A stretch of DNA of 13,659 nucleotides from Discostella pseudostelligera (GCA_036940085.1 JALLBK010000601.1:1-13659); one strand, 5' to 3'. Positions 1-8,576 are shown, counted from the stretch's first letter. The notes: generated by a model from the letters alone, not told the origin. Made by a program: numbers and translations.

Positions 1-4
1 AACC

Positions 5-2203
5 ATGGCCCCGATCAACTCTGCCAACGATGATCTTCTCGCCGACGAGGCCGCCTCCCTCGACGGGTACTTCTCCGACGCCCCCCTCGAACCTCAACCC
101 AAATACCCTCCCATCGACAACGCCTTCGATCGATGTGTCGTCATGACCGGCTTGCCCAAAGTACCCGAATCCAAAGTCGACAAGCTGGCCAAGGTAGTGC
201 TCAAACTAGTCTCACGCATTGGTGCCTTGGCATCCTATGAAGGATGTGAGGACTACTACACGGGATTTTACATGCCCACCACTTCGGAGGGCAATACAGC
301 CGGATGTGCCTTTGTCGAATATGCATCGGCGGGAGATGCCAAACGGGCCATTGAAGTGCTACAGGATTACAATTTTGATAAGAATCATTCTATCCGTGTG
401 ACCATGTACGAACGTGCCTCGCATCTATCTACCGTGACAGAAACGGAGTTCCGCCAACCGGAACCAGAACCGTTCAAGGAACGTCCCAATACCATGAGCT
501 GGCTCGAGGATCCCAGTCAACGAGATCAATTCGCCATTCGTCATGGGAAGGAGACAGCCATCTATTGGAACTATGCACGTGGTGATCCCGTGTTAGATTA
601 CGATGGTGCGCGTGAAAAGAAGGCGGGTGTCAATTGGTGCGACAATTATGTCCAATGGAGTCCCAAGGGGTCCTACTTTGCTACCATTGTCCCAGCCAAG
701 GGCGTGGTATTGTGGGGAGGGAAGAGCTTTGAAAAGCTCGAACGATTCTCTGCCCCCGGTGTGGAGTTTGTGCTATTCTCCCCGCAGGAGAATTATTTAT
801 TGACAAATAATATGAACAAACGAGATCCAGCGGCCATTAAGATATTCTCCGTTCAGAGCGGCACATGCCTACGGACCTTTCCACTCTATCCCAAGGACTT
901 TTTGGATCCAGACTCCTCGAACAACAATGATCAGGAGATACTGCCTCCACCACCACCACCACCCTTCCAATGGAGTCATGATGACAAGTATCTCGCTCGG
1001 ATGGGAAAAGATCTAATCTCCGTCTTTGAAACACCCTCAATGAAACTTCTCGACAAACGCTCTCTGGCCGCGGATGGTATACACGAATTCCAATTCAGTC
1101 CCAAGTCCAACATTATTGCCTACTGGGCACCCGAGCATAAAAATCAACCAGCGCACGTCGATCTGGTCGAACTACCCAGTCGCAAACAGCTACGTCAGAA
1201 GAATTTATTCAATGTTACCAAGTGTAGTATGGTATGGCAGGAGGATGGACATTACTTGGGTGTCAAGGTAACACGACATACCAAGAGTAAGAAGACATTG
1301 TATAACAATCTGGAGCTGTTTAGGGTGAATGAACCCGGTGTTCCTGTGGAAATGCTCGATGTGAAAGATGCCGTCATGTCCTTTGCGTGGGAACCTCAGG
1401 GTTCACGATTTGCCATTATCCACGCGGAAAATCCAACGAGTACCAAGGTGAATGTCACATTCTACGACATGTTCAAGACGATTGAGTTGGAGAAGAAGAA
1501 GGGTGGTGGTGGTAGTAAGAAGGGTGGTGGGAAAGAGAAGCAAATTGTTGCCGAGGTGAACCTAGTGGAAACATTGGAAGGAAAGCAGTGCAATTGTATC
1601 TTTTGGAGTCCTGCCGGTCGTACTGTCATCCTGGCCGCTCTGGGGGATTCCGCATCGGGCACACTGGAGTTTTACGATGTCGATTCCAAGACGTTGGTCA
1701 TTAAAGAACATTACCGTGCCAATCAGGTACTATGGGATCCTAGTGGACGGACTGTGGCCACGACTGTATCCCAGCCCATTGGCGGTGGACACTTTAAGTT
1801 CGCCATGGACAATGGATATGTCATTTGGACCTTCCAGGGCAAACAACTCTCCCAGGCTAGTTTTGAGGCATTTTACCAATTCCAATGGCGTCCACGTGAG
1901 AAGCTCGCGACAAAAGAGGAGATTGCCGAAATTGCCAAGAATATTAAAAAGTACGAGAAGCAGTTCAATGCATTCGATGAGGCCAAGAAGCGGAAGTTGC
2001 GCCTGCAAGAGACCAAGGGGAAACGTAAGAATCGTGCCGCATTCAGGGCTACCATGGCCCGTCTTAAGGAATGGAGGGCACGGCAGAAGCAGGAGCGTAT
2101 GGCCTTGCTGGGCGGATATGATAGTGAGGACGAGAATAATTTCACAACGAAGGAGGTTACTATTGAGACTGTTCTGAACACGAAGGAGGATCTTGTGTAC
2201 TAA
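5..2203 (+). CDS. EIF3B: Eukaryotic translation initiation factor 3 subunit b (PRT1 family)
   Basis: 732 residues, one uninterrupted reading frame, with an ATG in a good context (aaccATGG). eIF3b is a scaffold of the eIF3 complex on the 40S ribosome in the cytoplasm. Residues 42-138 form an RNA-recognition motif (RNP2-like CVVMTGLP at 44-51, RNP1-like GCAFVEYA at 100-107). It is followed by a WD40-like beta-propeller from about 175 to 640, with repeated W-S-P and F-S-P blade motifs (for example YVQWSP, LFSPQ, FWSPAG, LWDPSG). The C-terminal 90 residues are helical and charged, ending in DSEDENN and a short tail, the part that in other species contacts eIF3i and eIF3g. Length is close to yeast Prt1 and shorter than human eIF3b, which has a longer acidic N-terminus. 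Low-complexity loops sit inside the propeller: a proline run near 314-320 and a Lys/Gly run near 496-512. Only four bases precede the ATG, so the promoter and any upstream exon are not visible. Confidence 0.96.
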   Translation: MAPINSANDDLLADEAASLDGYFSDAPLEPQPKYPPIDNAFDRCVVMTGLPKVPESKVDKLAKVVLKLVSRIGALASYEGCEDYYTGFYMPTTSEGNTAGCAFVEYASAGDAKRAIEVLQDYNFDKNHSIRVTMYERASHLSTVTETEFRQPEPEPFKERPNTMSWLEDPSQRDQFAIRHGKETAIYWNYARGDPVLDYDGAREKKAGVNWCDNYVQWSPKGSYFATIVPAKGVVLWGGKSFEKLERFSAPGVEFVLFSPQENYLLTNNMNKRDPAAIKIFSVQSGTCLRTFPLYPKDFLDPDSSNNNDQEILPPPPPPPFQWSHDDKYLARMGKDLISVFETPSMKLLDKRSLAADGIHEFQFSPKSNIIAYWAPEHKNQPAHVDLVELPSRKQLRQKNLFNVTKCSMVWQEDGHYLGVKVTRHTKSKKTLYNNLELFRVNEPGVPVEMLDVKDAVMSFAWEPQGSRFAIIHAENPTSTKVNVTFYDMFKTIELEKKKGGGGSKKGGGKEKQIVAEVNLVETLEGKQCNCIFWSPAGRTVILAALGDSASGTLEFYDVDSKTLVIKEHYRANQVLWDPSGRTVATTVSQPIGGGHFKFAMDNGYVIWTFQGKQLSQASFEAFYQFQWRPREKLATKEEIAEIAKNIKKYEKQFNAFDEAKKRKLRLQETKGKRKNRAAFRATMARLKEWRARQKQERMALLGGYDSEDENNFTTKEVTIETVLNTKEDLVY

Positions 2204-2324
2204 ATGTGGTGAAATATTTCTCGGATGATGAACCAGATTATTTTACTACTAGCATTTCCACAGGAGTATTGAGAATCGTCGTCGAATAGTTTACACAACA
2301 TGAAGTAATGTGATTGTTATTCTC

Positions 2325-3302
2325 TTATTTCGATGGAGTCCACGTTAATTTGTTCCAAGTATTCTCATCGACAACGCTCACCGCCGCCCCAACCATCTTA
2401 TGATGTGCAGCGCCTTTCCCAAAGTATCTCTCAATGGTATACTCATATCCCCAAGCGAACTTGGAATGTTGTATCAATTGATCCTCTGTTAACAATACGA
2501 TTCGTCCCTCTTGGATATTTGCACCACGTGGTTTAATGACACTGGGAGGCAATTGTTCGGGAGCGAGTGTGATTTCGTACAATCCACACAGGAAAGCATA
2601 TGGATTGGGTCGTTTCATCAATTCCGAACTTTGAAAGTGTAGTGTTGCACCAAGATAGCGAATTGTACCAGGTGTGAGTGTTGGCGGCGAATCATGATCC
2701 TCCTCCTCCTCCTCCTCCTCCGACGAATCAACCTCTTCTGGATTATAAACTAATGGCTTATCGGATAATTGCAACTTGGAATCATCAATAATCTTTGTTG
2801 CATCAATGTCATTTACCCAATCTGGAAAATGGAGCTCTTCATTCAATTCTCGTTTCAAAGTATCCAATGGTGTTTTATCCATTGGATTGGCATTCCCACC
2901 CAGCAATGAAACGGCTCCTCGAAATGCCTCGATGGGATAATCATGACTCTTTACTTGGACTAAATATTGTATCGGAGGATGGTTGGTGGTGCTGTCTGTA
3001 GTAACATCGCCACTATCCATGCTGCCAATGACGCGTATGATGGCCACAGCCGCACGTCCATCGCCCTTTCGACGCAATGCCGCCTTGAGTTCTCCCGTGG
3101 TATTATCGCCGGCACCAAGTCCATATCGTTTGGATGATGATGATGATGATGCGTAGGAACTGGATGTCGAAAGGTAGAATATGAGCGATGTGAGGACCAT
3201 GGCGAGTAGGAATGCTAGCTTGGTGTTGTTGGTGTAGATGGCTGTTCGAAGTCGGCCGATGACGATGTTGAGTCTAGATCTGTGATCTTCCTCGGATGTC
3301 AT
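2325..3302 (-). CDS. Membrane-anchored Nudix-like protein
   Basis: 325 residues, single exon. Residues 29-45 are a hydrophobic segment after a basic N-terminus with no obvious cleavage site, so a type II membrane anchor is likely. A Ser-rich linker follows. From about residue 84 the protein reads like a Nudix hydrolase fold: a beta strand AAVAIIRVIG, then YLVQVKS, then LLGGN at 133-137 and RELNEEL at 151-157. RELNEE matches the REUxEE core of the Nudix box (G-x5-E-x7-REUxEExGU). The spacing from the glycine is one residue too long, the first Glu is replaced by Asp/Lys, and the final Gly by His. An acidic run at 195-201, coded by a CTC/TCC repeat, interrupts the domain. Nudix enzymes cleave nucleoside-diphosphate-linked compounds. 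With a degenerate box the substrate cannot be named and activity is uncertain. It converges with eIF3b (121 bases apart) and diverges from the RING gene. Confidence 0.75.
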   Translation of the reverse strand: MTSEEDHRSRLNIVIGRLRTAIYTNNTKLAFLLAMVLTSLIFYLSTSSSYASSSSSSKRYGLGAGDNTTGELKAALRRKGDGRAAVAIIRVIGSMDSGDVTTDSTTNHPPIQYLVQVKSHDYPIEAFRGAVSLLGGNANPMDKTPLDTLKRELNEELHFPDWVNDIDATKIIDDSKLQLSDKPLVYNPEEVDSSEEEEEEEDHDSPPTLTPGTIRYLGATLHFQSSELMKRPNPYAFLCGLYEITLAPEQLPPSVIKPRGANIQEGRIVLLTEDQLIQHSKFAWGYEYTIERYFGKGAAHHKMVGAAVSVVDENTWNKLTWTPSK

Positions 3303-3393
3303 TGTTTGAGTTTGTTGTTGTTATCTATGACAAGGGATGCCACACGCCGTGCTACTTACTTATCGCATGCGGGGGGATCCTTCTCGTCTTCGG

Positions 3394-3509
3394 TTTTCCC
3401 GCCATTTTTCGAAATCTCCCGCCAATTCAATTCCAGCTTTTCCCGCCAAATTTCTGCCACGCGTGTAGGAATGATTTTCCCGCTATTTTTGTGAATCTCC
3501 CGCCAACTT
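3394..3509 (+). repeat. Diverged direct repeat of about 35 bases carrying paired E2F-like sites
   Basis: The segment 3394-3428 is repeated at 3475-3509, 81 bases downstream, with about five mismatches. Each copy has the order TTTTCCCGC, T5, AATCTCCCGCCAA, so each carries two E2F-like cores 20 bases apart. The single site at 3438-3450 lies between the copies. This suggests the cluster grew by local duplication. Confidence 0.65.
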
Positions 3510-3527
3510 TTAGATATATGGCGGGAA
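3394..3527. promoter_or_regulatory. Cluster of six E2F/DP-like sites
   Basis: Six copies of a CCCGCC-type core lie in 134 bases: 3394-3404 TTTTCCCGCCA, 3415-3425 TCTCCCGCCAA, 3438-3450 TTTTCCCGCCAAA, 3475-3485 TTTTCCCGCTA, 3496-3506 TCTCCCGCCAA, and 3520-3527 GGCGGGAA in the other orientation. The third is an exact match to the E2F consensus TTTSSCGCSAAA; the others are near matches. E2F/DP factors control S-phase genes in animals, plants and algae. Binding here is inferred from sequence only. Confidence 0.6.
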
Positions 3528-3666
3528 CACCGGGAGCAAGAGAAGCGGGCACGCACACAACATTATCTACAAAGCTCTCTAGAGAGAGAGAGTTACAACC
3601 AACCGAGCGAGAGCCGTGAGGTCCGTCGTCGGTGAGAGCAACAACAATTAACAGTAATTGAACATC

Positions 3667-3753
3667 ATGACGGGGGGGAAGAAGAGGACCCATTGGTTTT
3701 GAGCCGAGATGGTGAACGTGACACCGCCGTCTACTGCTGCAGGCTGCAGCTGA
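3667..3753 (+). other. Two short upstream reading frames before the RING/TRAF gene
   Basis: An ATG at 3667 opens 12 codons ending at TGA 3700-3702. A second ATG at 3709 (agATGG, a good context) opens 15 codons including the stop at 3751-3753, 25 bases before the main ATG at 3779. If transcription starts upstream of 3667 both would be in the 5' leader and could lower translation of the main frame. The transcription start is unknown, so this is tentative. Confidence 0.3.
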
Positions 3754-3778
3754 GCCCAGCGACCGCCCCATCACCATC

Positions 3779-6065
3779 ATGAATGATATCAGCGTCAGCG
3801 TCAGCGGTGGCAGTGGCATCCCTGATCATGGTGTCGACAGATCCGCCCCTAACTCTACAACTCGCAGGCATCTTATACAGGTACAGAACTCGAATGCCCA
3901 CCACACGGCGAGAAGGCAAATAATGGTCATTGACACTTTGCGAAGTAGGGGCGGACCAATCAGTACATCAACATCATCACGTCCTGCTGCTGGCAGCTCA
4001 ATGGCAATGGCAATGGGGCAGCAGCTGCGGGGCAATAATATCTACATTGGCCAACACAACAACATAATCTCCATCATGGCTCCTCGGCCGCCATTTCCAT
4101 TGAGCATGATGTCACCAACAAGGCCAATGCTGCCACCATTGGAGCCAAAGCCTATGCTGAATCAAGCATGTGTCGACAACAACGATGTGAATAATTCTAC
4201 ATCTACAGTGGAAAATAATGACGAGGAGGATGATGAGAAAACGAATGTTATTAAGGCGGATCTGAAAAAGTTCGAGTGCGCCATTTGTTTTGGTACGTTA
4301 CATTATTGGTTCATTCAATATTGTGCTGTCTTGAAACTATCAACCCCGGGCTGGTACCTTAACCAATTATTTTCTCTGTATCAAAATATGAAAAAAATTG
4401 AAGAGTATATGGATTATCCTGTTGGCTGCGGTTCGTGTCAAACTCGATTCTGTCGAGAGTGTCTCCAGCGCGTATTGCGTCAGGCGGCGTCGGAACATAG
4501 ATTGCAACAATCCGATGTCAATCCATCGAATTCAGGCAAATGCCCCCACTGTCGGTCAATCTTCACGCTACAATCCATAGTACTTGATAATGAGCTACGA
4601 AAGGAAATATGTGATTGTGTGGACACTGTCACGTGTGCCTTCCGAGGATGTGGAACCGAGTTACGAATCGGGCTACTCAAAGCACACGAGGCATCCTGTC
4701 CGCAGATGAGAATGAGGTGTCGTTATGCTGATTGGGGATGTGACTGGGTCGGCCAAAGAAAGTTTATTGAACATCACGATGCTCATCAATGTGAATTTCG
4801 TGGCGGTCTTGGGAAACTGGTCGAGAGATTTCGTCAACATGATGCTCACACGGCTGATATCTTACATCGTCACCATATGCAAATTGTAGCAACGAGCCAA
4901 ATGATGTCGTTACATTCGCGCCAGTTGATGTTGGTTAGGAGCAGAAATGCAGGGAATGTGTTTGATGTATTTCACCTTGCATATGAAGCAAGTCTTTTCC
5001 CTGGACGACTTATTGCTATGCGAGAGGGGTGGATAAGTTTGTGTGGTCAACACGATGCTCAATGCGTAGTTTGCAATATACTGTTGTTGGTACCATCTAT
5101 GACATGGATATTCAAAGTAAGTGGAATGATGTCAAGTGAAGAAGCTAACAAACTGCATATGCAATACTTACCAGTGTTCACTTTGATTTCTTGCTTCGAA
5201 GGAGGGCCTCCATGGCTTAAAACTGCTAACCAGCGTGCAACTAGAAAAATTATCTGGTGATGATTTGTGGCTTCTCGCTGAGACCCTCCTTCAGTCGCTC
5301 ATAATAGTGATGCTTGGTATCCTGTGCATTTCTTGCTTCTTTATTGATACCAAAAGCCCCCATGAGTGGACAACCTACAATATTCGGAGCATGAATGGGC
5401 AAATTCTGAGAGATATTGCATCTGTTTGCATGGCCATGGCATATGCATTGGCATTCCCTGGTTTCATTCTTTGGCAATCTACTGCAATCGTGACTGTTCT
5501 TTACACCTCGTTTGTTTCTTGCATCACGGCGAAAAGTTACAATTCACCATCGACCGCACGTAAAATGAGAGCTGCTCGTGCGTGGTCGGTTGTAATATTT
5601 GGTTTGAGATATGGATTCCTTGCTGCAATATGTGGTTTCGTACCTGGTATCAACGCTGTGGTTACAATGAGGCTACTCAAGCATACGACTGCATTGTCTC
5701 CTGAGGCTACGATGGAAGACGCTGAGTGTTTCTTACATCAATTCAGCACTAGCCTTCTCATTTTCATATCAGGATTTGCGACTGCATTCGAATATGCTAC
5801 TACGGATGCGGATGAAATTTCATGGCGGACAATTGTTCTTGATTGGATGTTGGCCACAACTGCATTAGCTTATGCGAATGCATTAGTTTTCATTTTGGAT
5901 GAAGCTGGTCGCAGGCTTGGCGAAATGAATTTCATGATTGGTATGCAAGCGCAACAAGCTTCTGGTGCAGCTCTTTCGAACACCAAGCCTACTTCAATCG
6001 GGTGTTCAATCTGTGGAGTATGCTCGTTTCTACTACTATTCATTGCTACCGCATCTACTTTGTAA
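3779..6065 (+). CDS. RING and TRAF-type zinc-finger protein with a multi-pass membrane domain
   Basis: Best model is three exons, 3779-4292, 4404-5116 and 5202-6065, giving 696 residues. An in-frame stop at 3719-3721 makes the ATG at 3779 the first possible start. Residues 1-165 are low complexity. A RING-type finger begins CAICFEYMDYPVGC at 167 once intron 1 is removed, continues with FCREC, and closes with CPHC at 218-221. The usual His ligand seems replaced by Cys (GCGSC). Two TRAF-type fingers follow: C249-x4-C254-x11-H266-x3-C270 and C277-x6-C284-x11-H296-x4-C301. Exon 3 (from residue 410) is strongly hydrophobic, with segments near 431-456, 481-500, 502-519, 537-563, 588-607, 619-641 and 675-692. 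The family role would be a ubiquitin E3 ligase or signalling adaptor, here placed at a membrane. Substrate and compartment are unknown. No typical signal peptide is seen. The join to exon 3 rests on the splice-site and frame analysis; without it the frame stops at 5260. Confidence 0.8.
4293..4403 (+). other. Intron 1 of the RING/TRAF gene (in-frame, no stop)
   Basis: Donor GTACGT, acceptor GAAG at 4400-4403, with a branch-like CTTAAC and a pyrimidine-rich stretch upstream. It is 111 bases, AT-rich, a multiple of three and free of stops in the gene's frame. Removing it restores CAICFEYMDYPVGC, normal RING spacing. Keeping it would insert 37 residues inside the finger. Confidence 0.85.
5117..5201 (+). 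other. Intron 2 of the RING/TRAF gene
   Basis: Donor GTAAGT directly after a complete codon (AAA). A pyrimidine-rich tract TTTGATTTCTTGCTTCGAAG leads to the acceptor. The length of 85 bases shifts the frame by one, which is what is needed to join the zinc-finger exon to the hydrophobic exon. The acceptor is a tandem AAGGAG, so 5204 could serve as an alternative that drops one Glu. Confidence 0.75.
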
Positions 6066-6389
6066 GAAATGCTACACTGTAAGCACCATATTAAATGAAG
6101 AATAACATCATGGACCACAATTTTGATCAAATTATCTACTGCATTTGCTTCATTCCACTCTCAATTTCATTCCACGTCGCTCTGGATCAGTGAAGTGCAG
6201 TGGATGCATTGCATGGTCCATCCTCCTGCCACGTGGAGATCAGTACGCCACGTTTTTTTTGGTTGATGCGACCACTTGCATATCACGTCGAATCAGCAAA
6301 ATGGCGGGAACTCAACCCAACCTACCCGACGCATCAGTCTGTACTACTTGACCGCATCATATCATTGCAATTGATTCTATGAACAATAG
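6066..6389. promoter_or_regulatory. Intergenic region with ACGT-core elements upstream of the SET-domain gene
   Basis: 324 bases holding the 3' end of the RING gene and the probable promoter of the SET gene. CACGT cores occur at 6173-6177, 6230-6234, 6249-6253 and 6284-6288. The second is a perfect palindromic G-box, CCACGTGG, at 6229-6236. An E2F-like GGCGGGAA lies at 6303-6310. There is a T8 run at 6253-6260. ACGT cores are typical targets of bZIP and bHLH factors; use here is inferred. No convincing coding sequence. Confidence 0.5.
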
Positions 6390-8576
6390 ATGATATGGCA
6401 TCATAACATGACAAACATGATGCGTATCACCTCAAGTCTCCCCCCAGAAAATAAATGTCGCCAGCGAGGCTCGAAACGGCGAGGTGGCAACTCAGTTTCG
6501 CTCCATACCAAGCGAGTAGGCAATGACGGCTACGGCGATGGTGCTGTACCACAGCTCCAAACATTGACACGGTCTGCAGTTCTAATCACATCGGTTGCAC
6601 TGTCTGCACTAATGATCGACTGCGGATGGTGTCATAATTTATTTGTCGATGCGGTCGATCCTTCCACTGCTCCCTCCACCCGTAGAAATAACAAAGGGCT
6701 GTCACCTAATTTGGGGTCTTACTCTAACAACAAAATTGAATTGATCGACGAAACGACTGAGACTGCTGGGGACATGAAAGCAACATTGACTTCGGTAGAA
6801 AGAGATGATAATGCACATGATAAGAGGGACGATGATTCAAAATTATTATCGTCGCAGACTGATAGAAAACATCGTCAAAAGCAAAGACAAACACATCATC
6901 GTCAGATGCAACCCAATGGCCTGCAGTTGCAGTCTTCGACACGTGCGGATTATAGTGCCTACATGCATTGGTGTCAAAAAGTGCTCGGGATAAAGTCAGT
7001 TGTGGAAATTCAAGAATTTGAATACTTGGATCATTTGCAAATGCATTGGGATGAAAATGCCATGGAGCAGCAGTATGATTCTTCAGATGATTTCGATTGG
7101 TTACACCAGTATTCCAAAGTAACTTCCGAGAATACCAATCCCAATAACAATATTGTCGACGATCGACAAGACACCGACAAAATAATGGAATTGCCAACAA
7201 AAATGGTTCGTGGACTTGCCGCCCAAAACGACATTCAAGTAGGGGATCTTGTCATTTCCATCCCATTGTATTCGTTGCTATCCGTGCCGACGACAATAGA
7301 TCATGATCCTGTCCTCAGCCGAATTCTTGGCCCCGACGCAAGAAAAGTCTATGGTTGGACAGACACTACGGAGTATGAGCTGACATTGCTGTCTCTCGCT
7401 TTATTGTACCATCGCTCGTTGGGTAATGATTCGCCAATATCGCATTACATAGATATTTTGTTGGAAACGCCTACCGATTCGTTTCCTTTTTTGTGGAGCG
7501 ATCATGAACTGAGGGAAAAGGCAGGGGATGATAGAGAAGTGACAAAACTGGCAAGAGGAATACGGCAGCATGTTCATGACATGTATGATCAAGTCATGGG
7601 AACATTAGTGAGGGAAAATGCAGATTCGTTTGCTCCTCCAGATGGATATCGTTTGCATCAATCAGCGGACGGGGTAGATAATGAATGGGCGTACTCATAC
7701 AAAAAATTTCAGTGGGCTTTTGCATTGGTAATATCGCGACATCACTACCTGCCAATACATGACTTTGACGAGGATGATGCAGCGACACCGAAACGTCCAA
7801 ATGTCGACAATTCTGGGACTCATACGATCTCTACTGTTACAGAGGCTGTTCCACCAGCTAACCAACCTGTGAGTAGCTGGGTTGACGAGGCGCACAATGA
7901 AGAACGAGTTGTAGATGGTGTAGTTGTGACTGATGACGACCAAACACTCAGTGTCATCCACACCAAGCATTCCTTTCTTGCACCTCTTGCAGATTTGATT
8001 AACTTTGGACCACCTTGTCTTACAGGACGATACAACGAAGGAGAGGTGAGAGTGGACACATGTTAACAGTTTCACATCAACGCCTCGTTTGCTCACGCTG
8101 CTGCTTTTCCACAGCATACCTTTGAACTTATTGCAACTTGTCCTTTCGCCAAGGGGCAAGAAGTGACGTTTTGGTATTCGAGCGATTGTGCAGATGCCAT
8201 CATTGCAAACTACGGCTTTTTACATCCTCTCGTTCCATCATGTGCATCCCCAGTGGATTGGGAAAAGGAGAGCGAGGAATGGAGAGAGAAAATCAAAATG
8301 CGTGAGAAGGAACTTTGGGAGGTGTACAGAAGAGTGGATCTACTGAAGGATGAATTAGCAGCGTTAGAGAGGAAACTTATTAGCTGTGGTTGCGACGATG
8401 GAGAGAAGAAGCAAATATACTCAATGCCCACGGCAAGTAGTGCAGAGGCGACAAAATTACGAAGGGATGGACACCACCATCACTCATTGCGACAGGACAT
8501 CGGAGTGAGAGGTCGGATAAATGAAGGTGATGAACAGGAAATAACAATTCAGCAGGCGATGGAAGAGCTTGGATGA
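6390..8576 (+). CDS. SET-domain protein, Rubisco methyltransferase/SETD3 type
   Basis: Two exons, 6390-8045 and 8115-8576, coding 705 residues. The SET domain starts near MVRGLAAQNDIQVGDLVISI (from 272), continues through the LLSLALLYHRSLG helix, then WAFALVISRHHYLP. A variable insert of about 50 residues precedes PLADLINFGPPC (N538). After the intron come ELIATCPFAKGQEVTFWY with the conserved SET tyrosine Y573, and NYGF at 584-587. This order is that of the Rubisco large-subunit methyltransferase / SETD3 / SETD6 group, which methylate lysine or histidine of non-histone proteins. The usual NH pair is NF here (N538-F539), so the active site may differ. The C-terminus is a short charged helical segment from about 600, possibly a coiled coil, rather than a full substrate-binding domain. 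Residues 62-80 are hydrophobic after a basic N-terminus, suggesting a signal anchor. Residues 90-190 are low complexity. Later in-frame ATGs exist, so the exact start is uncertain. Confidence 0.85.
8046..8114 (+). other. Intron of the SET-domain gene
   Basis: Donor GTGAGA after a complete GAG codon; acceptor TTTTCCACAG. It is 69 bases, a multiple of three, but holds an in-frame TAA at 8064-8066, so retention would truncate the SET domain before its catalytic tyrosine. Splicing joins RYNEGE to HTFELIATC, a continuous SET-domain match. Confidence 0.9.

Larger units (their letters stand above)
3303..3778. promoter_or_regulatory. Divergent promoter region between the Nudix-like and RING/TRAF genes
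   Basis: 476 bases between the two start codons, with no convincing coding sequence; open frames here are short and repeat-driven. It contains the cluster of CCCGCC elements annotated separately, a CTCTCTAGAGAG palindrome at 3575-3586 running into a GA repeat, and two short upstream reading frames just before the RING gene. No clear TATA box was found. The only assignment made is from position: the region must hold the start sites of both genes unless 5' introns exist. Confidence 0.7.

Noticed and set aside
1677..2177. Plus-strand reading frame of 166 codons inside eIF3b
   Set aside because: It is an out-of-frame shadow of the strongly conserved eIF3b frame, Arg- and Ser-rich with no recognisable motif.
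3296..3619. Plus-strand reading frame of 107 codons over the divergent promoter
   Set aside because: Its sequence is the translated CCCGCC repeat region with no domain, and it overlaps the E2F-like cluster between two better-supported starts.
5117..5174. Alternative acceptor TTACCAG at 5174 for intron 2 of the RING/TRAF gene
   Set aside because: It gives the right frame shift (58 bases) but leads at once to TGA at 5184-5186, so it cannot join the membrane exon.
5235..6065. A separate membrane-protein gene starting at ATG 5235
   Set aside because: The frame is open upstream to 5187, and a well-formed GT-AG intron links it to the zinc-finger exon. There is no intergenic space for a promoter. 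Kept only as the alternative to be tested by transcripts.
6724..8159. Several minus-strand frames of 60-160 codons opposite the SET gene
   Set aside because: They mirror the conserved SET coding sequence and show no motif or start context of their own.
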